Shown piece by piece: positions 24,984 to 34,150 of a stretch of 64,000 bases of DNA. Positions within the stretch are counted from its first letter, which is position 1. Every line of letters starts with the position of its first letter. The DNA is from Chloroflexota bacterium (GTDB taxonomy: Bacteria > Chloroflexota > UBA11872 > VXOZ01): contig JAJEAH010000063.1 in assembly GCA_022824225.1 (NCBI GenBank), positions 1-64,000 on the forward strand, written 5' to 3'. A program made the position numbers and the translations under genes. A model generated the notes under the pieces. That model made no database searches and had not been told where the DNA came from. It worked only from the letters and a program-made list of their open reading frames with translations.

Positions 24984-25862
24984 CTACGCGCCCAAGGTCT
25001 CGCGAATGCAGTTGCGGCTCAAGGTAGCGTCCTCCAGCACCGACCGGTGCGCCTCCATGCCGTGACCGGGTTCAATTTCAACCACCACCCAGCCGCGGTA
25101 GTCCGAGCCGTTCAGCGAACGCGCCACGGCCTGCCAGTCGATAGCGCCGTCGCCAATGGCCTCCACGAGCACGCCGTCGGGCCGGCAGTCCTTATAATGC
25201 ACGTAGCCGATGCGGGAACGGAACGTGTCGATGAAGTCCACGGCTCCCGCCGGGCCGATCACGCGGGCGGCGTTCGCTATGTCGTAGGCCAGGCTGATGT
25301 GCGACGCGTCGAGTTCGAGAATGCGCCGCATTTCCCGGAAGTCGTCTTCCAATTCCGGGCCGTGCGTATGGTGGAAGCAGTGGGCGCCATGGTCCCCAAA
25401 CAGGGCACAGGCAGCCCGCAGGTGCTCATTCTGGGTCGCGAGTTCGGCGTCCGTTTTCGGCTCGCCCCGCTTCGCCCCCGGACTAATCAAGACCGATTTA
25501 CAGCCCATGGCTTGCGCAAAGGCAGCAATGATCTGCAGGTTGGGCAAGGTCTGCTCACGGGCAACATCGTCCGTGTAGAAGTTGCCGCCGGTATGCAGCG
25601 CCGCCAGGGTCAAACCGTGTTCGGCGATGAGCGCGCCAACCTCGGCCGGGTCAGGCATTGCGGTGGAATCGCTGTCGCCGGCCGGCGGCGCGCCGCCGGG
25701 ACGGAGCGCGTTGAACCTGCCACCGGCCAGGAAATGGTAGCCGATCTCCACGCCGCTGTAACCGGACTCCGCGATCTGACGCAGCACGGTATCGAGGTTC
25801 TCTGCGATGGGAAACTCACGGAGCCATGCGTTTGCTTGGATGCCAACCTGTATGTCTGCCAT
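24984..25862 (-). CDS. Sugar phosphate isomerase/epimerase-like TIM barrel
   Basis: The 292-residue protein fits the xylose isomerase-like TIM barrel family (PF01261). Features are YSGVEIGYHFL after the first strand, LHTGGNFYTDDVA, CKSVLISPGAKRGE, CFHHTHGPELEDD with metal-type His, GYVHYKDCRPDG and WVVVEIEPGHGM with the late Glu. The family covers sugar and inositol isomerases and 2-keto-myo-inositol dehydratases. It is the first gene of the minus-strand set running to 20346. Confidence 0.87.
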   Translation of the reverse strand: MADIQVGIQANAWLREFPIAENLDTVLRQIAESGYSGVEIGYHFLAGGRFNALRPGGAPPAGDSDSTAMPDPAEVGALIAEHGLTLAALHTGGNFYTDDVAREQTLPNLQIIAAFAQAMGCKSVLISPGAKRGEPKTDAELATQNEHLRAACALFGDHGAHCFHHTHGPELEDDFREMRRILELDASHISLAYDIANAARVIGPAGAVDFIDTFRSRIGYVHYKDCRPDGVLVEAIGDGAIDWQAVARSLNGSDYRGWVVVEIEPGHGMEAHRSVLEDATLSRNCIRETLGA

Positions 25863-26174
25863 AGCGTCTTCCTTGCCAGAATAGTGTTCCGCGTCCGGTT
25901 AGCGGCTTTCCGTCCTTGCCGGCGCATTTGGCTGCCGGGCCGTTTGGGGGGCGCCCGTAACGCGGGCTCAACGCACGAACTTCCTACCTGGGATACCCGG
26001 CGGCGAGCCGATTGACGAATTGAGAGTTTGCCGGGTCTAGGATACCATGAATCGCAATGAGCGACGGGAATTGCAGGGGGCATCAAGGCCAACCGAGCGT
26101 TGCGGTGAAACGCCGAAGCGCGGCGTGCCCCAACTTGCCGCAAGCAGTGTTCGAGCAGCGCGAAGGAATGACCC
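25863..26174. other. 312-base divergent intergenic region
   Basis: The spacer separates the minus-strand isomerase gene from the plus-strand sulfatase-fold gene. A TTGACG at 26012-26017 has no well-spaced -10 box (TAGGAT at 26038 is 20 bases away). I see no gene, RNA or strong repeat in it. Confidence 0.5.
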
Positions 26175-27536
26175 ATGAACGTAATCGTCATCGTCTCCGA
26201 TACGTTTCGCTACGACCACATCGCCGCCAACGGCAATCCGGACATTCGCACGCCGCACTTCGACGCGTTCGCGGCGGAATGCGTCAATTTCGATCACGCC
26301 TACGTGGGGTCGTTTCCCACAGTCCCCCACCGCACCGACCTCTTGACGGGCCATTATGTCTATCAAAACCGGGGGTGGTCGCCACTGCCGGCCGGCGAGC
26401 GGACCCTGGCCATGGACTTAGGGCAAGAGGGGTACGTGAACCAGATGGTGGTAGACCACATGCAGCTCTTCGCGCCGGGCATGAACTTCCACCGCGGCTT
26501 CCACGGCTGGCAAGCCATTCGCGGCCAGGCGGGAGAGCCGTACATCACCGACCCCGTGCCCATCACGTTGCCGTGCGCGCCGGAGAAGATCCGCACGCCC
26601 GACGCCGCCGTACGGTATTTGAAGAACGTCTACTACCGCACCCACGAGCGCGAGCACTTCGTCGCCCAGACGTTCGCGGAAGCCGCCGACTGGCTGGAAC
26701 GCAACTACACCCACGAGAAGTTCTTCCTCTACATCGACACCTTCACGCCCCATGAGCCTTGGGACCCGCCGCAGCACTATACCGACATGTACGATCCGGG
26801 TTACGAGGGAGAGAAGATCTTCTGGCCGCGCTACGACCGCACCGACTATCTAACGGAGCCCGAACTCCGGCACGCCCGCGCCCTCTACGCCGGGTCGGTG
26901 TCGCTGGTGGACACGTGGTTCGGCCATTTCGTGGAGCGGCTGCGCAATCTCGGCCTCTGGGATGACACCCTGATCATCTTCAACGCCGACCACGGCTTCT
27001 ATATCGGGGAGCACGGGTACATCGGGAAGCACACGGTGCTGGAACCCAAGCAGGGCTGGCCCCTGTACCGGGAAGTCTCCCGTGTGCCGCTGCTCGTCCG
27101 CGCGCCCGGAATTGCGCCGCGCCGGACCGATGCCCTGGTCCAAGCCATCGACGTGACGCCGACGGTGCTCGACCTGGTGGGCGCGCCGACCAGGGACGGC
27201 CTGCACGGCAAGTCGCTCGCGCCGCTGCTGCGCGGTGAGACCGACACCCACCGCGACGCCGTCATCACATCACCCCTGTTGCCCACGCAAGAGGACGTGC
27301 TGCTTTACAGCACCGTAAACGACGGCGAGTGGACGCTCATGGATCCTGGCAAACACGGCGGCCTGGAGCAGGCGGAACTCTACCATTTGACGTCCGATCC
27401 CGATGAGAAGACCAACGTCATAGCGGATCACCCCGACGTAGCCCAACGGCTCCACGAGCGCTACGTGGCAGAGATCGAGGCGCTGGGGACGGAACGGGCG
27501 CGGGTCGACCTGCGGCGCTGGCCCAGCGACACCTAA
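26175..27536 (+). CDS. Sulfatase-fold enzyme with Thr at nucleophile position
   Basis: The 453-residue alkaline phosphatase-superfamily protein is arranged like a sulfatase. VIVSDTFRYDHI carries the first metal Asp, FTPHEPWDPP a conserved His, and IIFNADHGFYIGEHG the Asp-His metal pair followed by GKHTVLEP. The nucleophile position reads TVPHRTDLLTG, with Thr49 where sulfatases have Cys or Ser of CxPxR for formylglycine. Thr-type members of the superfamily act on phosphate esters or transfer phospho-groups. So a phosphodiesterase or phosphatase, or a nonstandard sulfatase, is more likely than a formylglycine sulfatase. No signal peptide is visible. Confidence 0.88.
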   Translation: MNVIVIVSDTFRYDHIAANGNPDIRTPHFDAFAAECVNFDHAYVGSFPTVPHRTDLLTGHYVYQNRGWSPLPAGERTLAMDLGQEGYVNQMVVDHMQLFAPGMNFHRGFHGWQAIRGQAGEPYITDPVPITLPCAPEKIRTPDAAVRYLKNVYYRTHEREHFVAQTFAEAADWLERNYTHEKFFLYIDTFTPHEPWDPPQHYTDMYDPGYEGEKIFWPRYDRTDYLTEPELRHARALYAGSVSLVDTWFGHFVERLRNLGLWDDTLIIFNADHGFYIGEHGYIGKHTVLEPKQGWPLYREVSRVPLLVRAPGIAPRRTDALVQAIDVTPTVLDLVGAPTRDGLHGKSLAPLLRGETDTHRDAVITSPLLPTQEDVLLYSTVNDGEWTLMDPGKHGGLEQAELYHLTSDPDEKTNVIADHPDVAQRLHERYVAEIEALGTERARVDLRRWPSDT

Positions 27537-27552
27537 GCGGCGCCGCGTCGGC

Positions 27553-28836
27553 TCAACCGGTGGGTGTCAACCGCTCCATGCCCCCCAAATACGGTCGCAA
27601 GACGGTGGGAATGCTCACGCTGCCGTCGGCTTGCTGGTTGTTCTCCAGCACGGCGGCGTAGAGCCGGGCCGAAAAGGCCAGGCCGGAGCCGTTGAGGGTA
27701 TGGACGAATTCCGGGCGCGCTTGGGGCGCGGGCCGGTAGCGTACGTTGATGCGGCGGGCCTGGAAGTCTTCGAAGTTCGAGCACGACGACACCTCCAGCC
27801 ACTTCTCGATAGCCGGGCACCAGACCTCCAGGTCGTAGCATTTCGCGGCGGCAAAACCCACCTCGCCGCCGCACAGTTCGACTACCCGGTACGGCAATTC
27901 GAGCTGTTGCAGCACCTCTTCGGCGTCAGTCCGCAACGACTCTAGCTCGTCGTATGACGACTCCGGCGTAACGAATTTCACCATCTCTACTTTTTCGAAT
28001 TGGTGCAGGCGCAGCAGCCCGCGCGTATCCTTGCCCGCCGCGCCCGCTTCACGGCGAAAACACGGGGTATAGGCCGTGTACTTGAGGGGCAGCGCGTCGG
28101 CGTCGAGAATCTCGTCCTTGTGGATGTTCGTTACCGGCACCTCTGCCGTGGGCACCAGAAAGAGATCATCCGGGTCGGTGCGGTACATGTCTTCTTCGAA
28201 CTTGGGCAATTGGCCCGTGCCGGTCATGATTTCCCGCCGCACCACAAACGGCGGCCACACTTCCTGATAGCCGTGCTGCTGCACGTGCAGATCGAGCATC
28301 CAGCTTGCCAGCGCCCGCAGCAGGCGCGAGCCGTCGCCCTTGAACAGCGGAAACTGCGCGCCGGCGATCTTTGCGCCGCGCGGGAAGTCCAGAATGTCCA
28401 GCGCCGCGCCGATGTCCCAATGCGCCTGCGGAGTAAAATCGAATTGCGGCCGGTCGCCCCACGTCGCGCACACGACGTTTTCCTCTTCCGTTGTGCCGTC
28501 CGGCACCGTCTCATGCGGCACGTTGGGGACTTCCAGCAGAGCCGCGCTGATGCGCTCCTCCACCGCCGACACCGCGCCATCCAGTTCTTTGATGCGCTGC
28601 CCCACCGCGCGCATGCGCTCGCGCAAGCCGCTGAGGGCTTCCTTGTCCTGCGCGGCGCCGAAGCTCTTGGAGGTACGATTCCGCTCGGCCTTCAGGGCTT
28701 CGCTTTCCTGGAGCAGAGCGCGACGCTCGCTATCCCACGCCACCACGTCGTCGATGACGCTCGCGTCCTCGCCGCGCCGCGCCAGGCCGGACTTCACTGC
28801 CGCCGGGTCCTCACGGATACGACGTATGTTGAGCAT
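27553..28836 (-). CDS. serS: Seryl-tRNA synthetase
   Basis: The 427-residue class II enzyme charges tRNA-Ser. The N-terminal about 110 residues form the helical coiled-coil arm that contacts the tRNA long arm. Motif 2 is in [18 protein letters not shown], then [12 protein letters not shown], and motif 3 in LNGSGLAF with [10 protein letters not shown] at the end. The length is normal. Its ATG shares one base with the lysS stop (TAATG), so it is translationally coupled to lysS. Confidence 0.97.
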   Translation of the reverse strand: MLNIRRIREDPAAVKSGLARRGEDASVIDDVVAWDSERRALLQESEALKAERNRTSKSFGAAQDKEALSGLRERMRAVGQRIKELDGAVSAVEERISAALLEVPNVPHETVPDGTTEEENVVCATWGDRPQFDFTPQAHWDIGAALDILDFPRGAKIAGAQFPLFKGDGSRLLRALASWMLDLHVQQHGYQEVWPPFVVRREIMTGTGQLPKFEEDMYRTDPDDLFLVPTAEVPVTNIHKDEILDADALPLKYTAYTPCFRREAGAAGKDTRGLLRLHQFEKVEMVKFVTPESSYDELESLRTDAEEVLQQLELPYRVVELCGGEVGFAAAKCYDLEVWCPAIEKWLEVSSCSNFEDFQARRINVRYRPAPQARPEFVHTLNGSGLAFSARLYAAVLENNQQADGSVSIPTVLRPYLGGMERLTPTG

Positions 28837-30323
28837 TATTCGGACTCCCGGTTGCGCACTGGTGGAAACAAGATCACGTCGCGGATAGAGGCGCTGTTCG
28901 TGAAGAGCATGGCCATGCGGTCGATACCGATGCCGATACCGCCAGTCGGGGGCATGCCATATTCCAAGGCCAGGAGAAAGTCCTCATCCAGGGGCTGGGC
29001 TTCCTCGTCACCGGCGGCGCGTTCTCGGGCTTGTTCCTCGAAGCGTTGGCGCTGGTCCAGCGGATCGTTAAGCTCGCTGAAAGCGTTGGCAACTTCCAGT
29101 CCCCCGACGAAGGCCTCAAATCGCTCGACCATGCGCGCGTCGTCTTCCCGCCGCTTGGCCAGCGGCGACAGCGCCACCGGATAGTCTACGAGCAGCGTCG
29201 GCTGTATCAGGGTCGGCTCCACGCGCTCCGCCAGCAGTTCGTCCACCAGCGTCGCCCAGGTTACGCGCTCCGGCGCGGCGATACCTTGCGCCCGCACCTC
29301 GGCCAACAGCGCATCGGCCTCCGGGAACGCGTAGATGTCGATGCCGGTGGCGGCCTCGATCGCCTCATGAAGCCGCACGCGCCGCCACGGGGGAGTCAAG
29401 TCGATTTCATCGTCCCCGTAGGGAATCTGGGCAGCGCCGTGCACCGCCAGCGCGACGCTAAGGTACAGCTCTTCGATGAGGGCCATCATGTCGGTGTAGT
29501 CGGCGTAGGCTTGGTAGGCCTCGAGCATGGTGAATTCAGGATTGTGGTCCCGGTCCATGCCTTCATTGCGAAACGTGCGGCCGATTTCGTACACGCGTTC
29601 GAAACCACCGATGAGGCAGCGCTTCAGGTAGAGTTCGGTGGCGATGCGCAAGTAGAAGTCTTGGTCCAACGCGTTATGGTGGGTAACGAACGGCCGGGCG
29701 AACGCGCCGCCATAGAGCGGCTGCAGCACGGGTGTTTCGACTTCCAAGTAGCCGCGCTCGTCGAAGAAGCTGCGCACTTCGCTGACCATACGGCTGCGCA
29801 CGCTGAAAGCCTGCCGCACGTCGGGATTGGCGGCAAAGTCAAGATAGCGGCGGCGCAGCCGGGTTTCGGTATCCCGCAGGCCGTGGAACTTTTCCGGCGG
29901 GTTCTGCAGCGCCTTGGCCAGCATGACGGCGCGCCGAACCTCGAGCGTGATTTCGCCGGTGCGGGTGCGAAAGAGCGTGCCTTCCGTGCCCACGATATCG
30001 CCGAGATCGTAGAGTTCTTTCACGGTGGCAAAGGCATCATCGCCCAGGACGTTCAGCCGAAAATAGAGCTGGATGCGCCCGGAGGCGTCCTCGACGTGCG
30101 CAAACGCCGCCTTGCCCATCTTGCGCAGCGTGAGGATGCGGCCGGCCAGGCGCACGGTCTCCCCGGCGGCAGACAAAGTCTCGAAGCAGTCCAGGGCTTC
30201 TTGCGCCGCGTGGGTGCGGTGGAAACGCAGCGGATACGGCTCGATGCCCTTAGACCGCAGGGCATCGAGTTTGCGAAGTCGAAACTCCTCCGCCGACGTG
30301 TGTGACTGCTCTGCCGAATCCGT
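28836..30323 (-). CDS. lysS: Lysyl-tRNA synthetase, class II
   Basis: The enzyme charges tRNA-Lys. The OB-fold anticodon-binding part has [20 protein letters not shown]. Motif 2 is [14 protein letters not shown] and motif 3 is [10 protein letters not shown] near the C-terminus. The first ATG, GTG or TTG in frame is TTG 30176, which would cut off conserved N-terminal sequence ([16 protein letters not shown]) that is plainly in frame upstream. The open frame reaches back into greA with no canonical start. ACG at 30323, 8 bases after an AGAGGTGA site that overlaps the greA stop, would give 495 residues, the usual LysRS length. I use ACG, with a base-call error as the main alternative. Confidence 0.9.
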   Translation of the reverse strand, partial: TDSAEQSHTSAEEFRLRKLDALRSKGIEPYPLRFHRTHAAQEALDCFETLSAAGETVRLAGRILTLRKMGKAAFAHVEDASGRIQLYFRLNVLGDDAFATVKELYDLGDIVGTEGTLFRTRTGEITLEVRRAVMLAKALQNPPEKFHGLRDTETRLRRRYLDFAANPDVRQAFSVRSRMVSEVRSFFDERGYLEVETPVLQPLYGGAFARPFVTHHNALDQDFYLRIATELYLKRCLIGGFERVYEIGRTFRNEGMDRDHNPEFTMLEAYQAYADYTDMMALIEELYLSVALAVHGAAQIPYGDDEIDLTPPWRRVRLHEAIEAATGIDIYAFPEADALLAEVRAQGIAAPERVTWATLVDELLAERVEPTLIQPTLLVDYPVALSPLAKRREDDARMVERFEAFVGGLEVANAFSELNDPLDQRQRFEEQARERAAGDEEAQPLDEDFLLALEYGMPPTGGIGIGIDRMAMLFTNSASIRDVILFPPVRNRESE

Positions 30324-30325
30324 GG

Positions 30326-30790
30326 CTACTTCACCTCTTGGATGGTATAGGTCAGTGTGCCGGCGGGCACGGAAACACTGACTTGCTCACCGACACGATG
30401 GCCCATCAAGGCGCTTCCCACGGGACTCTCGTTCGAGATGCGGTTCTCCATGGGATCGGCCTCAGGGGCGCCCACAATCGTAAACGTCTCGAGGTTGCCG
30501 TCTGCGTCGCTCACGATTACTGTCGCGCCCAGATCGACTTCGGCGCTGGCGTGATGCTCCGTGACTACTGCCTCTCGCAGAACATGCTCAATCTCGATTA
30601 TGCGGCCTTCGATGAACGCCTGTTCCTGCTTAGCCTCGTTGTATTCCCCCATATCGGACAAGTCCCCGCCAAACTCCATGGCTTCATGGATGCGTTTGAC
30701 GAGTTCAGGACGCCGGACGCCCTTTAGTTCTTCCAATTCTCGCAGGAGCTTATCTCTGCCCTGAGGCGTCAGCAAATGCTGCTCCGCCAT
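30326..30790 (-). CDS. greA: Transcription elongation factor GreA
   Basis: GreA rescues stalled RNA polymerase by stimulating transcript cleavage. The 154-residue protein starts at ATG 30790 after AGGAGG; an earlier in-frame ATG at 30844 lies downstream of the promoter but lacks a site. The N-terminal coiled coil has LTPQGRDKLLRELEELKGV and the acidic tip GDLSDMGEYNEAKQEQ. The C-terminal FKBP-like part has VGSALMGHRVGEQVSV and the final LTYTIQEVK. It is the first gene of greA-lysS-serS. Confidence 0.96.
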   Translation of the reverse strand: MAEQHLLTPQGRDKLLRELEELKGVRRPELVKRIHEAMEFGGDLSDMGEYNEAKQEQAFIEGRIIEIEHVLREAVVTEHHASAEVDLGATVIVSDADGNLETFTIVGAPEADPMENRISNESPVGSALMGHRVGEQVSVSVPAGTLTYTIQEVK

Positions 30791-30862
30791 GCGCCACCCT
30801 CCTATAAAAGAATTTGACGGAAAAGAGGGGCCTCCACTGGTCACTCTTTTCCAGTCACACTC

Positions 30863-30892
30863 ATTTTATCAGTGTAGAGGGCGTTTGGTCAA
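30863..30892 (-). promoter_or_regulatory. Sigma70-type promoter of greA-lysS-serS
   Basis: On the minus strand, TTGACC (30892-30887) and TAAAAT (30868-30863) are 18 bases apart. The leader then contains a 9-bp hairpin (arms 30819-30827 and 30844-30852, GGAAAAGAG and its complement) before the AGGAGG site. The hairpin may affect message stability; no attenuator-like T tract follows. Confidence 0.6.
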
Positions 30893-31315
30893 CGATCAGG
30901 GGCGAAATTGGCGACCGGGCACAGCCGGCGCCAGACTCCCGCATCGGGGCGCCAAGGCCATGCCGCTCTGCGCCTTGCCTACAGCTTTGGTACGGCAGGG
31001 GTACGACGGCAGGGCAGGGGTTGTCCCCAATGCTGTCGCATTAGTCTCGGACACTGGATCAAGTGGGGCAAAATTCCCTCGCCTATGCGATGGCAACGTT
31101 GCCTCAATTGTGTAGGGGCACGACATGTCGTGCCCCTACACTGAGTCGTGCCCCTGCAACACTGCGTACAAGTTGTCGTGCCCCTACCGTGGTTGACAGT
31201 CTGGGTAGCGGCAATCCGATCCTGGCTGTTGGTTCTATTGCGTCACTATTGGGGTTGCCCCCGCCCTGCCGCGTGTTCTGCCTCAGCAACGTGCCGCCGT
31301 GGCGGTTGCTCAGCG
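30893..31315. repeat. Repeat-bearing spacer, TGTCGTGCCCCTACA palindromes
   Basis: This 423-base spacer has no supported gene. At 31111-31140 there is a perfect 30-base palindrome made of two facing copies of a 15-base word, TGTAGGGGCACGACA and its complement. Two more partial copies follow: TCGTGCCCCTGCA from about 31146 and TTGTCGTGCCCCTACC from about 31173, both in the orientation of the second arm. The copies share the core TCGTGCCCCT. This looks like a mobile or REP-like interspersed repeat, not a terminator, as no T tract follows. Confidence 0.65.
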
Positions 31316-32698
31316 CTATTGGTTCTCCAAGAACTCATCCATGGAGGCTTGGCCCTTCTCTTCGAAGAGCTGCAGCGCGTCGGGAATCGTCGCCTCGCCG
31401 TTGCGGATGCTGTTGATGGCTTCGCCGGTCGCGCCGAGAATGCCCCGCGCGCCCGGCACGCTGGCCACGAAGCGCGCGCCGTCCATCTCCTTGATGATCA
31501 GTTGCTTGAACGGATCGCCCTGGATGTAGTCCTCACTCTCGGCCACCGACTTGCGCACGGGAATGCGGTCCATGACGTTCGACCACTCCAGGTTGACACC
31601 CGCTTCGTAGAAGAAGTCGATAACCGCGAAGCCGCCGTCCGGATTGGCGCACCCATTGGGAATGCAAAATGCCCAGTCGCCGGAGTAGTTGGAGAGCACC
31701 CCGTCGGCCGACGGCAGGGGATAGCCAAAGTAGTGAAACTCGAAGTCCGGGTGGAATTTGAGGAAGAAGGCGTTGCGTACGGCGTTGCCCTCGTAGTAGT
31801 GGGTCATCTCGCCGTTGGCCGTCTGCTCGCGGTTGCTCTTGTCCGTGTGGAACGGCGCAATGCTCGGCCAGCCGCCTTGCAGGTCGTAGATGCGCATGAG
31901 CCACGTGAGCGCCTCGACGGCAAGCTCATTGTTGACGGTGAACTTGGTCTTCTCACCATTGAAGATCTCGCCGCCAAGCTGCCAGTACGGCACCATCCAC
32001 GTGTGCACGCCGCCGGAACCGCGGAAGGGGTCCCAGGAAAGCACCTCAATGTCGTCGCCCTGCTTCTTAAACGTCTTATTGACCGCGTCTTCCATTTCCT
32101 CCCACGTCTGCGGCGGATTCTCCGGATCGAGGCCGGCCTCCAGGTATTGATCCGTATTGGAGAAGATGATGCGGGCGTCGATGCTGTAGGAGAGCGCGTG
32201 GGTCTTGCCCTGGTACTGGGTTGCGTTCAACTTCTCTTTCCAGAGATCGTCGAACTGGATGTTCTGCGCGGCGCCCAGCCAGGGATCGAGGGGCTGCACG
32301 ATCTCCAGCACGCCCCATTCGTTTTGCACCCATGACTGGGTCTTTACCACGTCCGGGGCGGTGCCGGCAGCCACCACGGTCTGCACGTCGTTGAAGCCGC
32401 CGTTGGGCCTGCCCAGCGGGATCATCTTGAATTCGGTGGTCTCATCGAACTGCGCCCGCAGCGCCCGGGGAAGCTCCTCCGTATCGAAGTTCCAGGCGGG
32501 AAATGAATGGTACCAGAACGTGACGGGAACAATCGCCTCTCGCATCGGCATTTCTTCAGCCTCTTGGGCTGGGGCTTCCGCCTCCGCCTCCGGCTCCGCC
32601 GCGGCCGGCGCCATCTGCGCCTGTCCGCAAGCGGCGAGGAGTACAGCGCCGGCGCCGCCCGCCGACATCGCCAAGAACATACGTCGAGACGTACGCAT
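31316..32698 (-). CDS. Extracellular solute-binding lipoprotein, Tat leader
   Basis: Start ATG 32698 follows GGAAAGGA and gives 460 residues; the upstream in-frame extension to 32803 covers the promoter and is not coding. The leader is MRTSRRMFLAMSAGGAGAVL with lipobox LAACG, then an Ala/Glu/Pro-rich linker typical of surface-anchored binding proteins. The body shows RPNGGFNDVQTVVAAGTAPD, AVRNAFFLKFHPDFEF and YSGDWAFCIPNGCANPDGG, fitting the family-1 ABC sugar-binding fold. No permease or ATPase gene is adjacent. Confidence 0.87.
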   Translation of the reverse strand: MRTSRRMFLAMSAGGAGAVLLAACGQAQMAPAAAEPEAEAEAPAQEAEEMPMREAIVPVTFWYHSFPAWNFDTEELPRALRAQFDETTEFKMIPLGRPNGGFNDVQTVVAAGTAPDVVKTQSWVQNEWGVLEIVQPLDPWLGAAQNIQFDDLWKEKLNATQYQGKTHALSYSIDARIIFSNTDQYLEAGLDPENPPQTWEEMEDAVNKTFKKQGDDIEVLSWDPFRGSGGVHTWMVPYWQLGGEIFNGEKTKFTVNNELAVEALTWLMRIYDLQGGWPSIAPFHTDKSNREQTANGEMTHYYEGNAVRNAFFLKFHPDFEFHYFGYPLPSADGVLSNYSGDWAFCIPNGCANPDGGFAVIDFFYEAGVNLEWSNVMDRIPVRKSVAESEDYIQGDPFKQLIIKEMDGARFVASVPGARGILGATGEAINSIRNGEATIPDALQLFEEKGQASMDEFLENQ

Positions 32699-32774
32699 GA
32701 TACGTATCCTTTCCGCGCAGCCGCCCCAAACGTTGAAGCGACCAATTGCGCAATAGCGTTTTACGTACGTCCCG

Positions 32775-32803
32775 TTAATACCATTCTGGCTACGGCAAGT
32801 CAA
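32775..32803 (-). promoter_or_regulatory. Sigma70-type promoter of solute-binding protein gene
   Basis: Read on the minus strand, TTGACT (32803-32798) and TATTAA (32780-32775) are separated by 17 bases, about 75 bases before the start at 32698. Confidence 0.68.
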
Positions 32804-33128
32804 GTCTTTTTGAATTGCTCAAACCTTGACACAAAAGCAAGAGCGACAGAGGCCGACCGGCCCCAAGCGCAGCGGCGGCACGGTTGACAAAACGGCTTGA
32901 CGCCTGCCGGCGACCGCGGCCGGCAGGGCCGGAAACGGCGGGCAAGCCGCAGTAAGGCAGGGCAGGGCCTGGCCGTTGCCACGCGGTGAGAGCAAGCGTG
33001 TTGGCAGCGCGCATGGCGCGATTGCGCCATGCTAGGTAAACACTATGGAGGGGGGCGTCGCCGCTAGACTCGCCGCCGCGGGCAGGACAAGACTCGGGTG
33101 ACACGTAATCGCGCAAGAGACGAAAAGG

Positions 33129-33201
33129 CGCCCCCAGCGGGAATCGAACCCACGTTTCAGGCTTGAAAGGCCTGTGTCCTAGTCCACTAGACGATGGGGG
33201 C
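33129..33201 (-). tRNA. tRNA-Glu (TTC)
   Basis: The 73-base cloverleaf has acceptor stem GCCCCCA/TGGGGGC, anticodon loop CTTTCAA with anticodon TTC, stem CAGGC/GCCTG, and T-arm GTGGGTTCGATTCCCGC. CCA is not encoded (the next bases read CCT). It stands alone in a long non-coding stretch. Confidence 0.95.
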
Positions 33202-34082
33202 GGGACTTGATTTGTCCTCAATCAATTATAGCGTAAACCCGGCGTTTTCGCGACGGCCTGCCGGAGCGCGGGTGTGACTCATGGACAAAGTGAGTGGACG
33301 TGTGAAAAGGCTGTAGAGGTATGAGAGTCAGATTACTAGGCTACGCCCCGATGCGTCTTCCTGAAGAGCGTAGCGACGGCGAGTTTCGCAATCTCCTCCC
33401 ACTAGATTCCTCGCTGCGCTCGGAATGACAATCGCTTCACCCCTCGCGCTTCCCCTTCACTCACCCCATGTCCCCGCCCTCTATAACATGCAAATGACAG
33501 AGAGTGCCTGACCCCACAAGATGTGCGGCCCCGACACGGGTAGCGCGTCTACTGACTGGTAACATATCGCGCCTGTAGTAGGATGGCGCCCCCCACACAG
33601 AGAGTGCGTCTACCCTCAGAACGCGCGGCCACCCTCAGAACGTACGGCCGCCCTCAGAACGCGCGGACCTCCCCCCATGGTGTCGCGTTGAAGCCTGCGC
33701 CTGAGCCGTTCGCCCTGAGCTGAGTCGAAGGGTGAACGGCTCAGGCACGAGATCGTCGGTCTTGGGCCTTCTAGGCGCCGTTTGTGCTTCGACAGAGCTT
33801 GTGCTGAGCCTGCCTGCCCTGAGCTTGTCGAAGGGCCGAAGCGCTCAGCACGAACGGAGAATACTGAATGCATCAACTTGAATGCGACAGCATTGCGGCC
33901 CTCCTCCCCACAGAGTGTGAGTCCCCGCGACGGTGTGAGGTCTGATTCTGCTGATTCCCGGATCACCTGCAAATGAGCGGAGTCTAGGGTCGTTTGCCTC
34001 TTGGCCGAAAGACCATGCCGGAGCCCATCCGCTGGCGTCCAACGCGCCGCCTCCCGCGGCAAAGGCTAACCAGTCAGTCTCA
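33202..34082. repeat. Repeat-rich non-coding tract after tRNA-Glu
   Basis: About 880 bases have no supported gene. Seen in it: three tandem 19-base units starting CCCTCAGAACG at 33613, 33632 and 33651; a large inverted repeat about 33699-33747 with arms CCTGAGCCGTTC and GAACGGCTCAGG around a CTGAGTCGAAGG core; and a related element about 33784-33856 containing GAGCTTGTCGAAGGGC. The core GAGCTTGTCGAAG recurs at 59553-59563. Open frames here are only the repeats read through. Confidence 0.7.
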
Positions 34083-34111
34083 TTGACTATCGCCGCGGCC
34101 CAGTCTATGAT
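34083..34111 (+). promoter_or_regulatory. Sigma70-type promoter of solute-binding protein gene
   Basis: TTGACT at 34083-34088 and TATGAT at 34106-34111 have an exact 17-base spacer, 40 bases before the ATG at 34151. Confidence 0.72.
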
Positions 34112-34150
34112 TTACGTAGTAGTGTCAAGGGCCTGTAAAAGGATTAAACG

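Noticed and set aside
26049-26755. Alternative plus-strand frame covering the sulfatase gene start
   Set aside because: It is an out-of-frame shadow rich in Arg, His and Pro with no domain.
30176-30176. TTG 30176 as the start of lysS
   Set aside because: It would remove about 49 conserved N-terminal residues including [16 protein letters not shown].
29031-30305. 424-codon open frame opposite lysS
   Set aside because: Antisense to a clear LysRS with all class II motifs.
31111-31140. Palindrome as a Rho-independent terminator of the solute-binding protein gene
   Set aside because: No T tract on either side, and it lies about 175 bases past the stop with further copies of the same word nearby.
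33613-33668. Tandem units as a CRISPR array
   Set aside because: Units are only 19 bases, adjoin without unique spacers, and no cas gene is present.
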